From contig NZ_JAIVAJ010000005.1 in assembly GCF_020171725.1 (NCBI RefSeq), positions 186,001 through 250,000 on the forward strand: DNA of 64,000 nucleotides, read 5' to 3'. The notes beneath the pieces are model-generated. The model was not told the origin of the DNA, ran no database searches, and was given only the letters and a program-made list of their open reading frames with translations. This document shows, piece after piece, positions 43,123-52,231 of the stretch. Source of the DNA: Halobacillus litoralis. GTDB taxonomy: Bacteria; Bacillota; Bacilli; Bacillales; Halobacillaceae. Position 1 is the first letter of the stretch; the number at the start of each line of letters is the position of its first letter. A program made the translations under genes and the position numbers.

Positions 43123-44085
43123 TCACTTGACGCTGACAGGCTCAACTAAGTAATACGTTTCTGAAAACATTCTGCTGAGCGTCATGCAGCGGTTCTGAAA
43201 GTGATCTAAAAAGTACATAAGCTGTTCCATATTCATATTCTCGATGTCCGCTTCTTCGATCTCTTCCTGAATCCTTTCGATCATATCAAATAAGTCCGCA
43301 GAATAATGCGAGACTTTACCACCTTCTATACGATGGATGGCTTCTTTTACATGATCGATGCAGTAACGGATGGACCTTGGAAATGCGGGCTCCTTGATTA
43401 AAAATTCCAGCACGTGCTTCGGTTCCATTGTAGGCGGATGGTTTTTAATATACGCATCGTATCCATTCGTGAATTGAAGCGCCGTCAGCCAGTAGTAATA
43501 ACTACTGGTACGTGATTCTGTCTCTTTCCTATTCTTCTCACAAAATACGTTCAACACACGGGATACCTTCTCGCCTCTTTCAAGCCACTTGCCTACTTTA
43601 AGGAAGGTATAAGGTAAGTCTCTGCTCATCGAAGACTCCACGACTCCTTGAGCTGTCATAGAAGTCGTCATCACCTTTTTCAAGTAGTGTTGAATATGCT
43701 GACTTGTAGCGGGTTGCTCCTGCCAGTCTTTCTGTTCCAGATGAAATTCGTTCAGGACCTCCCACAGCCCTTCCGGAATGATGTCCCTTGTCGCTTTAGC
43801 ATTCTCCCTTGCATAAACCATACAATTCATGAACGAATTCATATTCAAAGGACTTGTAGCTAAATAATGTGTCACCGTCTCTTTATCTATACGATCATAA
43901 CGGTCGTAATAATCCTGAATTGATGCACAGATTTCGATAACTTCTTCCCAATTACGGTCCAATAACTGACCTTCAGATGCTTCAAGGATGTGGATGAGCT
44001 GAACACTTAATACCCTGGAATTATTCTCGGCACGTTCCATATTTCTTCCCAGCCAATATAATGAATCCGCTACTCGACTAAGCAT
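43123..44085 (-). CDS. Alpha-E domain-containing protein
   Basis: A 320-residue, almost wholly helical cytoplasmic protein. The opening MLSRVADSLYWLGRNMERAE is the signature of alpha-E proteins, followed later by HLEQKDWQ-type helices and VGKWLERGEKVSRVLNVF, a second copy-like block, and PRSIRYCIDHVKEAI. It has no known enzyme motif; it is thought to act with the neighbouring ATP-grasp protein. Its start overlaps the end of the ATP-grasp gene by eight bases and it is 21 bp before the transglutaminase gene. Confidence 0.93.
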   Translation of the reverse strand: MLSRVADSLYWLGRNMERAENNSRVLSVQLIHILEASEGQLLDRNWEEVIEICASIQDYYDRYDRIDKETVTHYLATSPLNMNSFMNCMVYARENAKATRDIIPEGLWEVLNEFHLEQKDWQEQPATSQHIQHYLKKVMTTSMTAQGVVESSMSRDLPYTFLKVGKWLERGEKVSRVLNVFCEKNRKETESRTSSYYYWLTALQFTNGYDAYIKNHPPTMEPKHVLEFLIKEPAFPRSIRYCIDHVKEAIHRIEGGKVSHYSADLFDMIERIQEEIEEADIENMNMEQLMYFLDHFQNRCMTLSRMFSETYYLVEPVSVK

Positions 44086-45535
44086 TCGAATCTCCTCCTT
44101 CTGTTAGAATCCACGTATCTTTTCCGCCTCCGCCTTGAGAGGAGTTGACTACTAACGACCCTTCCTTCAACGCAACTCTGGACAGTCCACCCGGCAGTAC
44201 ATGAGGTTCTTCCCCGTTCATGATAAATACACGGAGATCCACATGGCACGGGTAGAATCTGCCTTCTTGATAAGCCGGTGCCCTCGAGAGCTTGATTGTC
44301 GGCTGGGCAATATATTGACTTGGTGTCTCGATAATCTTCTGACGGAACAAGTCCCGCTCTTCTTCTGTTGACTGCGGTCCGATTAACATATCATAGCCAC
44401 CGGACGCTCCTACGTTTTTAACGACAAGCTCGTCTAAGTGCTCTAAAACATATTCCAACCGTTCAGGGTCACTCAGGAAATAAGTCTCTACATTCGGAAT
44501 AATTGGTTCTTCATCTAAGTAGAAGCGAATCATATCAGGTACGTACACATACATCGCCTTATCATCGGCTACGCCATTGCCGATTCCATTGACAATCGAT
44601 ACGTTCCCCTCTTTATAGGCTCTTAATAAACCTGGCACCCCAAGAGCCGAATCCGGGCGGAAAGCTTCCGGGTCAAGAAAATCATCATCAATTCGTCGAT
44701 ATATGATATCGACACGTTTAAGCCCACGGATTGTCTTCATATAAACGACGTCGTCTTTTACAATCAGGTCCCGGCCTTCTACCAACTCAATTCCCATCTG
44801 CTGAGCTAAGAAGACATGATCATAATAGGCCGAGTTGTACATCCCCGGAGTTAAAAGAACCGCAGTCGGTGTCTTTGTAGAGTCAGCATTGAGAGGAACA
44901 TGGCTGATCAGAATCTGCTGAAGCTCTGAAAGCTGATGCTCGAGGGTTTCGATAGAATGTTGGAAAAACAACTCTGGGTAGACTTGTCTCATTACATAGC
45001 GGTTCTGAAAGACATAGCTCATCCCTGATGGGTTACGCAGGTTATCTTCCAATACTCGATACTGTCCCTCATCATCACGAATCAAATCCACTCCAGCGAG
45101 GAAAACATGGTTTCGCAGGGGCACATCTAAGCCTTTTACCTGCTCATAGTAATAAGCATTCTGTTCAACGAGACTGCGTGGTACAATCCCCGCTTTTATA
45201 ATATCCTGATCGTGATAGACATCGTCCAAAAAACGGTTCAGTGCGTTCAGCCTCTGCTTCATCCCTTCTTCAATCTTCAGCCATTCCGGCTTCGGGATGA
45301 TGATCGGTACGAAGTCAAACGGCATCGTCCTTTCCGTTCCACCTGTGTGGTTATACACTGTAAACGTGATGCCTTTTCTTAAGAAGTTCAGCTGTGCCGT
45401 ATCATGCTTTTCCCGTAGTTCCGTTCCCGAGAACTGTTCGACCAGTTCATAAAACCATCGATAATGACGCTTCGGTGTTCCGCCAGTTTCCATCATTTCA
45501 TCATAAAATAAACCTGTATCGTAATGTTTCAGCAC
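44078..45535 (-). CDS. Circularly permuted type 2 ATP-grasp protein
   Basis: A 485-residue ATP-dependent ligase-like protein, predicted to form amide or peptide bonds. Diagnostic blocks are FVPIIIPKPEWLKIEEGMKQR, shown as FVPIIIPKPEW, FLDDVYHDQDIIKAG, VDLIRDDEGQYRVLEDNLRNPSGMSYV given as RVLEDNLRNPSG, VKNVGASGGYDMLIGPQ and HVDLRVFIMNGEEPHVLPGG, then NSSQGGGGKDTWI. GTG at 45535 follows GAGGGGGAAGCAA. First gene of the three-gene operon. A terminator for the divergent direction is absent; the operon end is at 42211. Confidence 0.95.
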   Translation of the reverse strand: MLKHYDTGLFYDEMMETGGTPKRHYRWFYELVEQFSGTELREKHDTAQLNFLRKGITFTVYNHTGGTERTMPFDFVPIIIPKPEWLKIEEGMKQRLNALNRFLDDVYHDQDIIKAGIVPRSLVEQNAYYYEQVKGLDVPLRNHVFLAGVDLIRDDEGQYRVLEDNLRNPSGMSYVFQNRYVMRQVYPELFFQHSIETLEHQLSELQQILISHVPLNADSTKTPTAVLLTPGMYNSAYYDHVFLAQQMGIELVEGRDLIVKDDVVYMKTIRGLKRVDIIYRRIDDDFLDPEAFRPDSALGVPGLLRAYKEGNVSIVNGIGNGVADDKAMYVYVPDMIRFYLDEEPIIPNVETYFLSDPERLEYVLEHLDELVVKNVGASGGYDMLIGPQSTEEERDLFRQKIIETPSQYIAQPTIKLSRAPAYQEGRFYPCHVDLRVFIMNGEEPHVLPGGLSRVALKEGSLVVNSSQGGGGKDTWILTEGGDSNA

Positions 45536-45626
45536 TTGCTTCCCCCTCTTTCGAATGTATAATGGTTATATACCCTAGTTTACATCGACTACACGATTTA
45601 TTGTTAGAATATTTAAAAATTTTCCA

Positions 45627-45659
45627 CAAAAAAAGAAAAAAGACCACTCAAGTGGTCTC
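45627..45659 (-). terminator. Terminator of the oxidoreductase gene
   Basis: Read leftwards, the palindrome AGACCACTTGAGTGGTCT is followed by TTTTTTC and more T. Confidence 0.88.
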
Positions 45660-45671
45660 TCCTCCTGCTGA

Positions 45672-46604
45672 TTAGATACTGATCACAATCTTCCCTTTTG
45701 CATGATGACTTTCACTCACTTCATGAGCCTGACGCAGCCCCTCTTCTGATAGGTCGAAGCGGTGTCCGATGACAGAAGTCAGCTTCCCTTTTTCCATCAT
45801 CTTCGCAAGTTCAGCCAATTGTTCTCCCTTCGGATCCAGAAAAACAAATCCTGCTTTCACATTATGCCGCTCGGCTTCTTCTTCCTTCGGCGGCTGTGTA
45901 ATCGATACAAGCCGGCCACCGTCTTTCAAGATTTTATAACTATCAGACTGAATGTCACCACCAAGCGTGTCCAGGACAATATCATAGTCATTCAACACTT
46001 CCGCAAAATTCTCTTCCTTGTAATCGATGAACAGATCCGGCCCCAGTTCTTCAACCCAGTCCTTATTCTTACCGCTTGCCGTGGTAGCTACATATGCCCC
46101 GAATGATTTCGCAATCTGAATGGCATAATGTCCTACACCACCTGAACCGGCATGGATCAAGACTTTATCCCCTTCTTGTATGTCAGCGAAGTCAACGAGA
46201 CACTGCCATGCTGTCAGTCCTGCAAGTGGTACGGCAGCCGCTTCTTCAAATGGTATATTATCCGGCAGGTGAGCTAGTAGAGGCTCATCTACGACGACTT
46301 CCTCTGCATAAGTTCCCCACCTTGTTGTAGCTGGTCGGGCGAATACGCGGTCGCCTACTTTGAAGTTCTTCACTTCCGTTCCGACTTCTTTAATAATTCC
46401 TGCTGCATCCCACCCCAGAATGACAGGGAATTCAAAAGGTATATTATCTTTCATGTATCCTTCTCTCACCTTCCAGTCAATCGGGTTGATGGAAGTCGCC
46501 TTCATATCGATTACAACTTGATCGCCTTTCAGTTCAGGGGTTTCCAATTCGCGTTCCACTAATTGTTCACGTCCACCATACTGTTCAATGACAATTGCTT
46601 TCAT
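45672..46604 (-). CDS. NADP-dependent quinone oxidoreductase-like (MDR) protein
   Basis: A 310-residue zinc-independent medium-chain dehydrogenase/reductase. The GroES-like N-terminus is MKAIVIEQYGG with INPIDWKVREGY; the Rossmann part has HAGSGGVGHYAIQIAKSFGA, the NADP-binding loop. No structural or catalytic zinc cysteines are seen, which points to the quinone oxidoreductase subgroup that reduces quinones or enones. ATG at 46604 follows AGGAG by eight bases and begins the usual MKA. It is monocistronic, opposite to recQ. Confidence 0.92.
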   Translation of the reverse strand: MKAIVIEQYGGREQLVERELETPELKGDQVVIDMKATSINPIDWKVREGYMKDNIPFEFPVILGWDAAGIIKEVGTEVKNFKVGDRVFARPATTRWGTYAEEVVVDEPLLAHLPDNIPFEEAAAVPLAGLTAWQCLVDFADIQEGDKVLIHAGSGGVGHYAIQIAKSFGAYVATTASGKNKDWVEELGPDLFIDYKEENFAEVLNDYDIVLDTLGGDIQSDSYKILKDGGRLVSITQPPKEEEAERHNVKAGFVFLDPKGEQLAELAKMMEKGKLTSVIGHRFDLSEEGLRQAHEVSESHHAKGKIVISI

Positions 46605-46746
46605 GTTGTACACTCCTCATTTCTTTTGCTGATTACAGAACTATTTTTCCCCTTTGGTTTTATATGAAACATGATAAGATGGGAAAAGACGCTGACCCAC
46701 AGAGCTCGATATGCTTTAATTCCAGTACGATAAGGATGATGAATAT

Positions 46747-48894
46747 ATGATGGATCAAGCTAGACAGCTGCTCCAGACCTATTATGGCTTTCCTTCTTTC
46801 AGAAATGGACAGGAACAAGCCATCGAACAAGTATTAAACCGAAAGAACACGTTAGCGGTGATGCCGACCGGGGGCGGTAAATCATTATGTTACCAAATTC
46901 CCGGTCTTACCTTGGATGGGACCGCCATCGTCATCTCCCCTCTCATTTCATTAATGAAAGACCAAGTGGATGCTTTGCATGCTTACGGCATTTCCGCTAC
47001 ATATATCAACAGCTCGCTTTCACAGAATGAAATGCGTGAGCGCCTCAGGAACATGGAAGCCGGCCGCTACCAGTTCGTGTACGTCGCACCTGAACGCTTC
47101 GACTCCGGACTATTTTTATCTGCGATTCAACAGATTAAACTGTCGTTGATTGCATTTGATGAGGCACACTGTATCTCTCAATGGGGACACGACTTCAGAC
47201 CGAGTTATCGCTCCATCGTCCCTACGCTGCACCAAATTCCGAACCTCCCTGTTTTGATGGGCTTGACCGCAACAGCCACACAGGAAGTCATCCAGGATAT
47301 TCAGCGACTGATCCACGTGGAGGATGAATCGATTGTAAACACTGGGTTTGCTCGGGAAAACCTTTCCTTCCGTATGATCAAAGGGCGCGACAAGCGTGAA
47401 TTCGTCAAAGAATATGTCAAAAGCAGACCGGAAGAATCCGGCATCATCTATACAGCTACAAGGAAAGATGCCGATCACCTTCAACAAAGCTTAGAAAAAG
47501 AAGGCTTCCCTGTTGGTAAATACCATGCCGGTATGGGAGAGAATGAACGGAAAGAGATGCAGGTGAAATTCGTCCAAGATGAAGTCAGCACCATCGTAGC
47601 GACGAACGCCTTCGGTATGGGAATCGATAAATCGAACGTTCGGTTCGTCATTCACTATTCGATGCCGATGAACATTGAATCTTATTATCAGGAAGCGGGT
47701 CGTGCTGGTCGTGACGGAGAACCCGGGGACTGTGTCTTGCTTTTCTCCAGTCAGGACATTCAGCTTCAACGCTTTCTCATTGACCAATCACCTGTTGAGG
47801 AAAAGAAAAAAGAAGAATACGCCAAGCTGCAATCGATGATCAACTACTGTCATACCTCCATGTGTCTGCAGCAGTATATTCTGGAATACTTCCAAGACCC
47901 GAATCGCACAGAGCCCTGCGGCAAATGTACAAACTGCACGCATGCAGGCGAAGAAAAAGACATGACGAAAGAAGCACAGATGATTCTCTCCTGTGTAAAA
48001 CGAATGGGCGAATCCTTCGGTGCTGGATTAACGGCTAAGGTTTTAAAGGGTTCGTCTGATAAGAAAGTGAAGCAGTTCCAGTTCGAAAAGCTTCCGACTT
48101 ACGGGTTATTGTCCCATTACACCGAGAAGCAGCTGACCCGCTTCATCCATTTTCTTACCGCCGAGGGATACTTAAACCCCGGAAACGGACGTTATCCATC
48201 TCTGCAGCTGACTCCGAAATCGGTCGATGTGCTGAAAGGGAACAAGTCTGTCATTATGCTGATTGAGTCTACAACAACAAATGTAGAAGAAAATTACAAT
48301 GTCGAATACTTCAATGAATTGAGAAACCTACGAAAAGAAGTGGCGAATGAAGCAGGACTTCCTCCATACGTCATTTTCCCAGACTCGACACTAAAGGCTC
48401 TCTCCATCTATTTACCAGAAACTAAAGAAGAGATGCTGAACATTAAAGGGATCGGAGAACAGAAGTGGGAGAAGTACGGCGAAACGTTTCTTGAAAAAAT
48501 TCAACCGTGGGCCGAGAAGGCTGAGAAGAAACCGAAGCCATCAGGACAAAGTTTCTCTCAAACCTCTGCCCCTAAACCTTCCACCAACGGAAAGGCCAGT
48601 CATTTGTTCAGCTATCAATTGTGGAAAGAAGAACAGAAACCGATCGAGGAAATTGCGAAAGAAAGAGGCATCAGTCCACGAACGGTGGAAAGCCACTTGT
48701 TCCGCAGCGCAAAAGAAGGCGAACCGTTCGACTGGGATGAGTGGTTTAATGCGGATGAGGAGAATCAGGTCCTGACGGTTTATGAACAACTCGATGAGAA
48801 ACGACTTAAGCCGATAAAGGAAGCTTTACCTGAAGAGATCACCTACTCGCAGATTAAAGCCGTCCTTCACAAAAACGACCTGTGGAACGGCTAG
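46747..48894 (+). CDS. recQ: ATP-dependent DNA helicase RecQ
   Basis: A 715-residue 3'-5' superfamily 2 helicase for recombination and fork repair. Motif I is MPTGGGKSLCYQIP and motif II FDEAHCISQWGHDFRP, followed by GLTATAT (III), and YYQEAGRAGRDGEPG (VI). The RecQ zinc cysteines lie in NYCHTSMCLQQ and PCGKCTNC. A winged-helix part, then an HRDC domain (about 525-595, LRNLRKEVANEAGLPPYVIF) and a C-terminal helix-turn-helix (YQLWKEEQKPIEEIAKERGI) complete it. Two adjacent ATG codons are possible starts (46747, 46750) after AAGGATG. Confidence 0.96.
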   Translation: MMDQARQLLQTYYGFPSFRNGQEQAIEQVLNRKNTLAVMPTGGGKSLCYQIPGLTLDGTAIVISPLISLMKDQVDALHAYGISATYINSSLSQNEMRERLRNMEAGRYQFVYVAPERFDSGLFLSAIQQIKLSLIAFDEAHCISQWGHDFRPSYRSIVPTLHQIPNLPVLMGLTATATQEVIQDIQRLIHVEDESIVNTGFARENLSFRMIKGRDKREFVKEYVKSRPEESGIIYTATRKDADHLQQSLEKEGFPVGKYHAGMGENERKEMQVKFVQDEVSTIVATNAFGMGIDKSNVRFVIHYSMPMNIESYYQEAGRAGRDGEPGDCVLLFSSQDIQLQRFLIDQSPVEEKKKEEYAKLQSMINYCHTSMCLQQYILEYFQDPNRTEPCGKCTNCTHAGEEKDMTKEAQMILSCVKRMGESFGAGLTAKVLKGSSDKKVKQFQFEKLPTYGLLSHYTEKQLTRFIHFLTAEGYLNPGNGRYPSLQLTPKSVDVLKGNKSVIMLIESTTTNVEENYNVEYFNELRNLRKEVANEAGLPPYVIFPDSTLKALSIYLPETKEEMLNIKGIGEQKWEKYGETFLEKIQPWAEKAEKKPKPSGQSFSQTSAPKPSTNGKASHLFSYQLWKEEQKPIEEIAKERGISPRTVESHLFRSAKEGEPFDWDEWFNADEENQVLTVYEQLDEKRLKPIKEALPEEITYSQIKAVLHKNDLWNG

Positions 48895-48907
48895 CATTCT
48901 GGACAGT

Positions 48908-48936
48908 TTCAACTTGGGACATGCTCTGTATATAAT
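48908..48936 (+). promoter_or_regulatory. Possible promoter of the kynureninase gene
   Basis: TATAAT at 48931-48936 with a weak TTCAAC 17 bases before it, ending 18 bases before the start codon. Confidence 0.4.
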
Positions 48937-48954
48937 GAAAGCAGGAGGGATTGG

Positions 48955-50235
48955 ATGACGAAGGAAAAGATCACACGAGAGACCGTACAGGAAATGGATC
49001 AGAACGACACATTGCGTGCGTTCCGATCGGAGTTTTATACGAAAGATAATCACTACTATATGGATGGAAACTCTCTTGGGTTACTGTCCAAACGAGCGGA
49101 AGATGCTGTTCTTACTTCGCTTAAGGACTGGAAAGAGCACGCCATCGACGGCTGGACGGAAGGGAAAGAGCCGTGGTTCTATATGTCTGAAAAAATCGGT
49201 GAAAAAACCGCTCCGCTAATCGGAGCCAAACCACATGAGGTCATCAACACTGGCTCGATCACCGCCAATCTGCACCAGCTGATCGCTACCTTCTATCAGC
49301 CTGACAAATCCCGTACGAAAATTGTAGCAGATACGCTCAACTTCCCATCAGACATCTATGCCCTGCAGAGTCAAATCGAGCAAAAAGGGCTGAAGCATGA
49401 AGAGGAGCTTATTCGTGTCGAAAGCCAGGACGGTTACACGCTGGATGAAGACGATATCATCGCACAAATGGATGAACAAACAGCGGTTCTGCTTCTGCCG
49501 TCTGTTCTCTACCGAAGCGGCCAGCTGCTTGATATGAAACGCCTGACCAATGAAGCCCACCAGCGCGGGATTCTCGTCGGGTTCGACTTGGCCCACTCTA
49601 TAGGCGCTCTGCCTCATCAGCTGCATGATTGGTGTGTCGACTTCGCTGTCTGGTGTACGTACAAATACTTGAACAGCGGACCAGGTGGAGTCGGAGGACT
49701 CTACGTTCACGAGAAACACCTTGGTCAAAAACCGGGACTTGCCGGTTGGTTCAGCTCGAAAAAGGAAAAACAATTCGATATGGAACACACACTAACTCCT
49801 GCTGAAACGGCCAGCGCATTTCAGATGGGAACCCCGCATATCTTAAGCTCTGCCCCGCTGCTTGGATCATTGGATATGTTCCATGAGGCAGGGGTTGAAG
49901 CCGTTCGATCGAAATCCTTACAGCTGACAAGGCTGCTCATGAACCTAATCCACCAAGAGCTCAGTGATTTCGGTTTTCAAATCGTTAATCCACTCGAGGA
50001 TGAGCGACGCGGAGGACACATCAGCCTCGTCCACCCAGAGGCCGCAAGCATTTGCAAAGCGCTGAAAATGGAAGGCGTCACGCCGGACTATCGTTCGCCT
50101 AACGTGATCCGTCTCGCACCGATTGCGCTGTACATTTCTTTCGAAGATGTCTATGATGTCGTATTGATTTTGAAAAAGTTGATGGAAGAAGAAAAGCATA
50201 AACAATTCAAAAACGAACGAGGCATCATCGCCTAA
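48955..50235 (+). CDS. kynU: Kynureninase
   Basis: A 426-residue PLP enzyme that cleaves kynurenine or 3-hydroxykynurenine to anthranilate or 3-hydroxyanthranilate plus alanine. The fold-type I core is clear: [49 protein letters not shown] and the PLP lysine in [16 protein letters not shown]; the C-terminus has [12 protein letters not shown] and [22 protein letters not shown] precedes the ATG. The other tryptophan-degradation genes (dioxygenase, formamidase) are not adjacent, so this is an isolated member of the pathway. Confidence 0.95.
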   Translation: MTKEKITRETVQEMDQNDTLRAFRSEFYTKDNHYYMDGNSLGLLSKRAEDAVLTSLKDWKEHAIDGWTEGKEPWFYMSEKIGEKTAPLIGAKPHEVINTGSITANLHQLIATFYQPDKSRTKIVADTLNFPSDIYALQSQIEQKGLKHEEELIRVESQDGYTLDEDDIIAQMDEQTAVLLLPSVLYRSGQLLDMKRLTNEAHQRGILVGFDLAHSIGALPHQLHDWCVDFAVWCTYKYLNSGPGGVGGLYVHEKHLGQKPGLAGWFSSKKEKQFDMEHTLTPAETASAFQMGTPHILSSAPLLGSLDMFHEAGVEAVRSKSLQLTRLLMNLIHQELSDFGFQIVNPLEDERRGGHISLVHPEAASICKALKMEGVTPDYRSPNVIRLAPIALYISFEDVYDVVLILKKLMEEEKHKQFKNERGIIA

Positions 50236-50272
50236 AAAAAAGCTGCTGCGTATAATTACGCAGCAGCTTTTC
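50234..50272. terminator. Bidirectional intrinsic terminator
   Basis: AAAAGCTGCTGCGTA pairs with TACGCAGCAGCTTTT around TAATT, between kynU and the convergent BCCT gene. Confidence 0.95.
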
Positions 50273-50274
50273 AT

Positions 50275-51801
50275 TTACTTATTAAATTGATCCTTAAACA
50301 TGTTACGCGCAACTCTCGGTGCGAGCCAGATCATCGGCAGCAACAGCAGAGATACCGGCACAGCGGTTACTACGATGAAGTTCTGTAATTGAGTGATTCC
50401 GCTATCTCCTGTAATAAGAAGGATGATCGCAATAGCACCCATCAACACAGCCCAGAATACACGCAGCCATGCTTTCGGATTTCCTTCTCCTGTTACAGCC
50501 ATCGCAATGGTGTAAGACATCGAGTCACTTGTCGTTACAACGAAAAGAATCGTCAGAAGTAGGAACAGCGGTGACACGATTACAGCCAGTGGAAACTGTT
50601 CCGTAATGGCGAACATGGCAGCTGGGTTTCCGGCAGCATTCAATGCTTCTGATACAGAGCCCGGATTCTTGAGTTCATAGAAAATTCCAGATCCGCCGAG
50701 TACGGTGAACCAGAATGTTGAAATGACCGGTGCGAATACCGATACAGCAATGATGATTTCGCGAATGGTACGTCCTCTTGAAATACGGCTGACAAGAATG
50801 GCCATCATTGGACCGTATCCGATGAACCAACCCCAGAAGAAGACCGTCCAAAGATTAAGCCAGTCTGAATCTCCACGGAATGTACTCATTGGAATGAATT
50901 GATCTACGTAATATCCGAAACCGGAAATGAAGTGGTTAATAATGAATCCACCTGGTCCGAAAATAACAATAAAGACCATGAGTCCTAAAGCCAGACGAAC
51001 GTTGAAGCTACTTAAATATTGAATTCCTTTATAAAGACCTGTGACCGCTGAAATCGTAGAAACAATGACCACAGCAAAAATAATCGTAAACTGAGTGCTG
51101 AAGCTGTCAGGTATTCCGAAGATCTCCTGCAGACCGTAACTTGCCTGTAGTCCAAGGAAACCGAGCGGACCAATCGTACCGGCTGCTACAGCGATGACAG
51201 AGAAAGCGTCAACCACTGTACCGAACCAGCTGTCACGAAGCTTTTCACCGAAAATCGGATAAAGCAGCGTACGAGGCTTCATCGGCATACCTTTATGATA
51301 GTGACCATACATCATCACGACGGCACTGATCGTACCGAGAATCGCCCACGCCAGAAAGCCCCAGTGCATGAAGCTTTGTGCAAGTGCCGGGTTGATCGCC
51401 GCTTCTGTTCCTGCGTCAATCCCCATCCCGGACTGAGAAGGTGGGACCGTCAGGAAGTGCCACATCGGCTCTGCGGCTGCCCAGAACACGCCTCCACCAG
51501 CGAGGAGCGTAGCCATAATGATCGAGAGCCATTTATACAGCCCGATTTCTGGCTTATCCATGTTCCCCATTTTAATCTTTCCGTACTTAGAGAAGGCTAA
51601 GTACAACCCTACGAAGAATGTAGCAAGCATCAGTACTTGCCAGAATGCACCAAAGTACTTGGCTGACCACGCAAAGCTGCTGTTTACAATGGTCTCAATT
51701 AAACTAATATCAATAAGTGCTAACATAACGAAAAGGACAAGAAGCCCTCCGCTAATACCAAAGACCGGCCAATCGATGCGACCTGTTTGTTTTTGATTCA
51801 T
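50275..51801 (-). CDS. BCCT family betaine/choline/carnitine transporter
   Basis: A 508-residue, twelve-helix sodium-coupled carrier for quaternary-ammonium osmolytes. The opening DWPVFGISGGLLVLFVMLA and FAWSAKYFGAFWQVLM, the substrate region GGVFWAAAEPMWHF, and the signature WTVFFWGWFIGYGPMMAILV followed by RISRGRTIREIIIAV are all characteristic. AAAGGAGATAATC precedes the ATG. Uptake of glycine betaine for osmotic adaptation is likely, with choline and carnitine as alternatives. A good promoter lies 50 bases upstream. Confidence 0.95.
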   Translation of the reverse strand: MNQKQTGRIDWPVFGISGGLLVLFVMLALIDISLIETIVNSSFAWSAKYFGAFWQVLMLATFFVGLYLAFSKYGKIKMGNMDKPEIGLYKWLSIIMATLLAGGGVFWAAAEPMWHFLTVPPSQSGMGIDAGTEAAINPALAQSFMHWGFLAWAILGTISAVVMMYGHYHKGMPMKPRTLLYPIFGEKLRDSWFGTVVDAFSVIAVAAGTIGPLGFLGLQASYGLQEIFGIPDSFSTQFTIIFAVVIVSTISAVTGLYKGIQYLSSFNVRLALGLMVFIVIFGPGGFIINHFISGFGYYVDQFIPMSTFRGDSDWLNLWTVFFWGWFIGYGPMMAILVSRISRGRTIREIIIAVSVFAPVISTFWFTVLGGSGIFYELKNPGSVSEALNAAGNPAAMFAITEQFPLAVIVSPLFLLLTILFVVTTSDSMSYTIAMAVTGEGNPKAWLRVFWAVLMGAIAIILLITGDSGITQLQNFIVVTAVPVSLLLLPMIWLAPRVARNMFKDQFNK

Positions 51802-51847
51802 GATTATCTCCTTTGTTGTTCGATGTGTTTTAAAATCACAATGGTTG

Positions 51848-51876
51848 ATATTATCACTTGTACATAGGCGTGTAAA
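51848..51876 (-). promoter_or_regulatory. Promoter of the BCCT gene
   Basis: Read leftwards: TTTACA (51876-51871), a 17-base spacer and TAATAT (51853-51848). Confidence 0.65.
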
Positions 51877-51955
51877 GTGGAAACTATCCGAAGAAAATTC
51901 TGATTTGAAGGAGCATTGGAAGAACTGTTTATCTCTTCCATAAAGATGAGTATCT

Positions 51956-51989
51956 AAAAAGGTTACGCCTATTTAACGTAACCTTTTTT
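51956..51989. terminator. Intrinsic terminator of the small zinc-ribbon gene
   Basis: AAAAAGGTTACG pairs with CGTAACCTTTTTT around a nine-base loop; T-rich on both strands. Confidence 0.85.
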
Positions 51990-51997
51990 GCATTCAT

Positions 51998-52171
51998 TTA
52001 TTCCGCTTCATCATATTCGATTCCTTTATCTTTATGACGCTTCTGACAATCTGCACAAAGCTTAACCTCAGCTTCTTTTTTGGAAGTCAAAAGTCGTCCA
52101 CAGCTACCGCATTTCCCGAATTCATTGGGGTTGGCCTGGAAACCTGGAAGTTCATTTTCTGGACCTGGCAT
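51998..52171 (-). CDS. Small zinc-ribbon protein
   Basis: A 57-residue protein with CGSCGRLL and, 20 residues on, CADCQKRH, an obvious four-cysteine zinc ribbon. The acidic N-terminus PGPENELPGFQANPNEFG and the C-terminus IEYDEAE are unstructured. ATG at 52171 has GAGAGG seven bases upstream; the ATG at 52189 lacks a site. It resembles small zinc-ribbon proteins of bacilli without assigned role. RNA-polymerase or tRNA binding are possibilities only. Confidence 0.7.
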   Translation of the reverse strand: MPGPENELPGFQANPNEFGKCGSCGRLLTSKKEAEVKLCADCQKRHKDKGIEYDEAE

Positions 52172-52231
52172 TTCACAACATCCTCTCATTATAGACTTAC
52201 CCTTTTTATTCCCTGAATGCCTCTATCTCAA

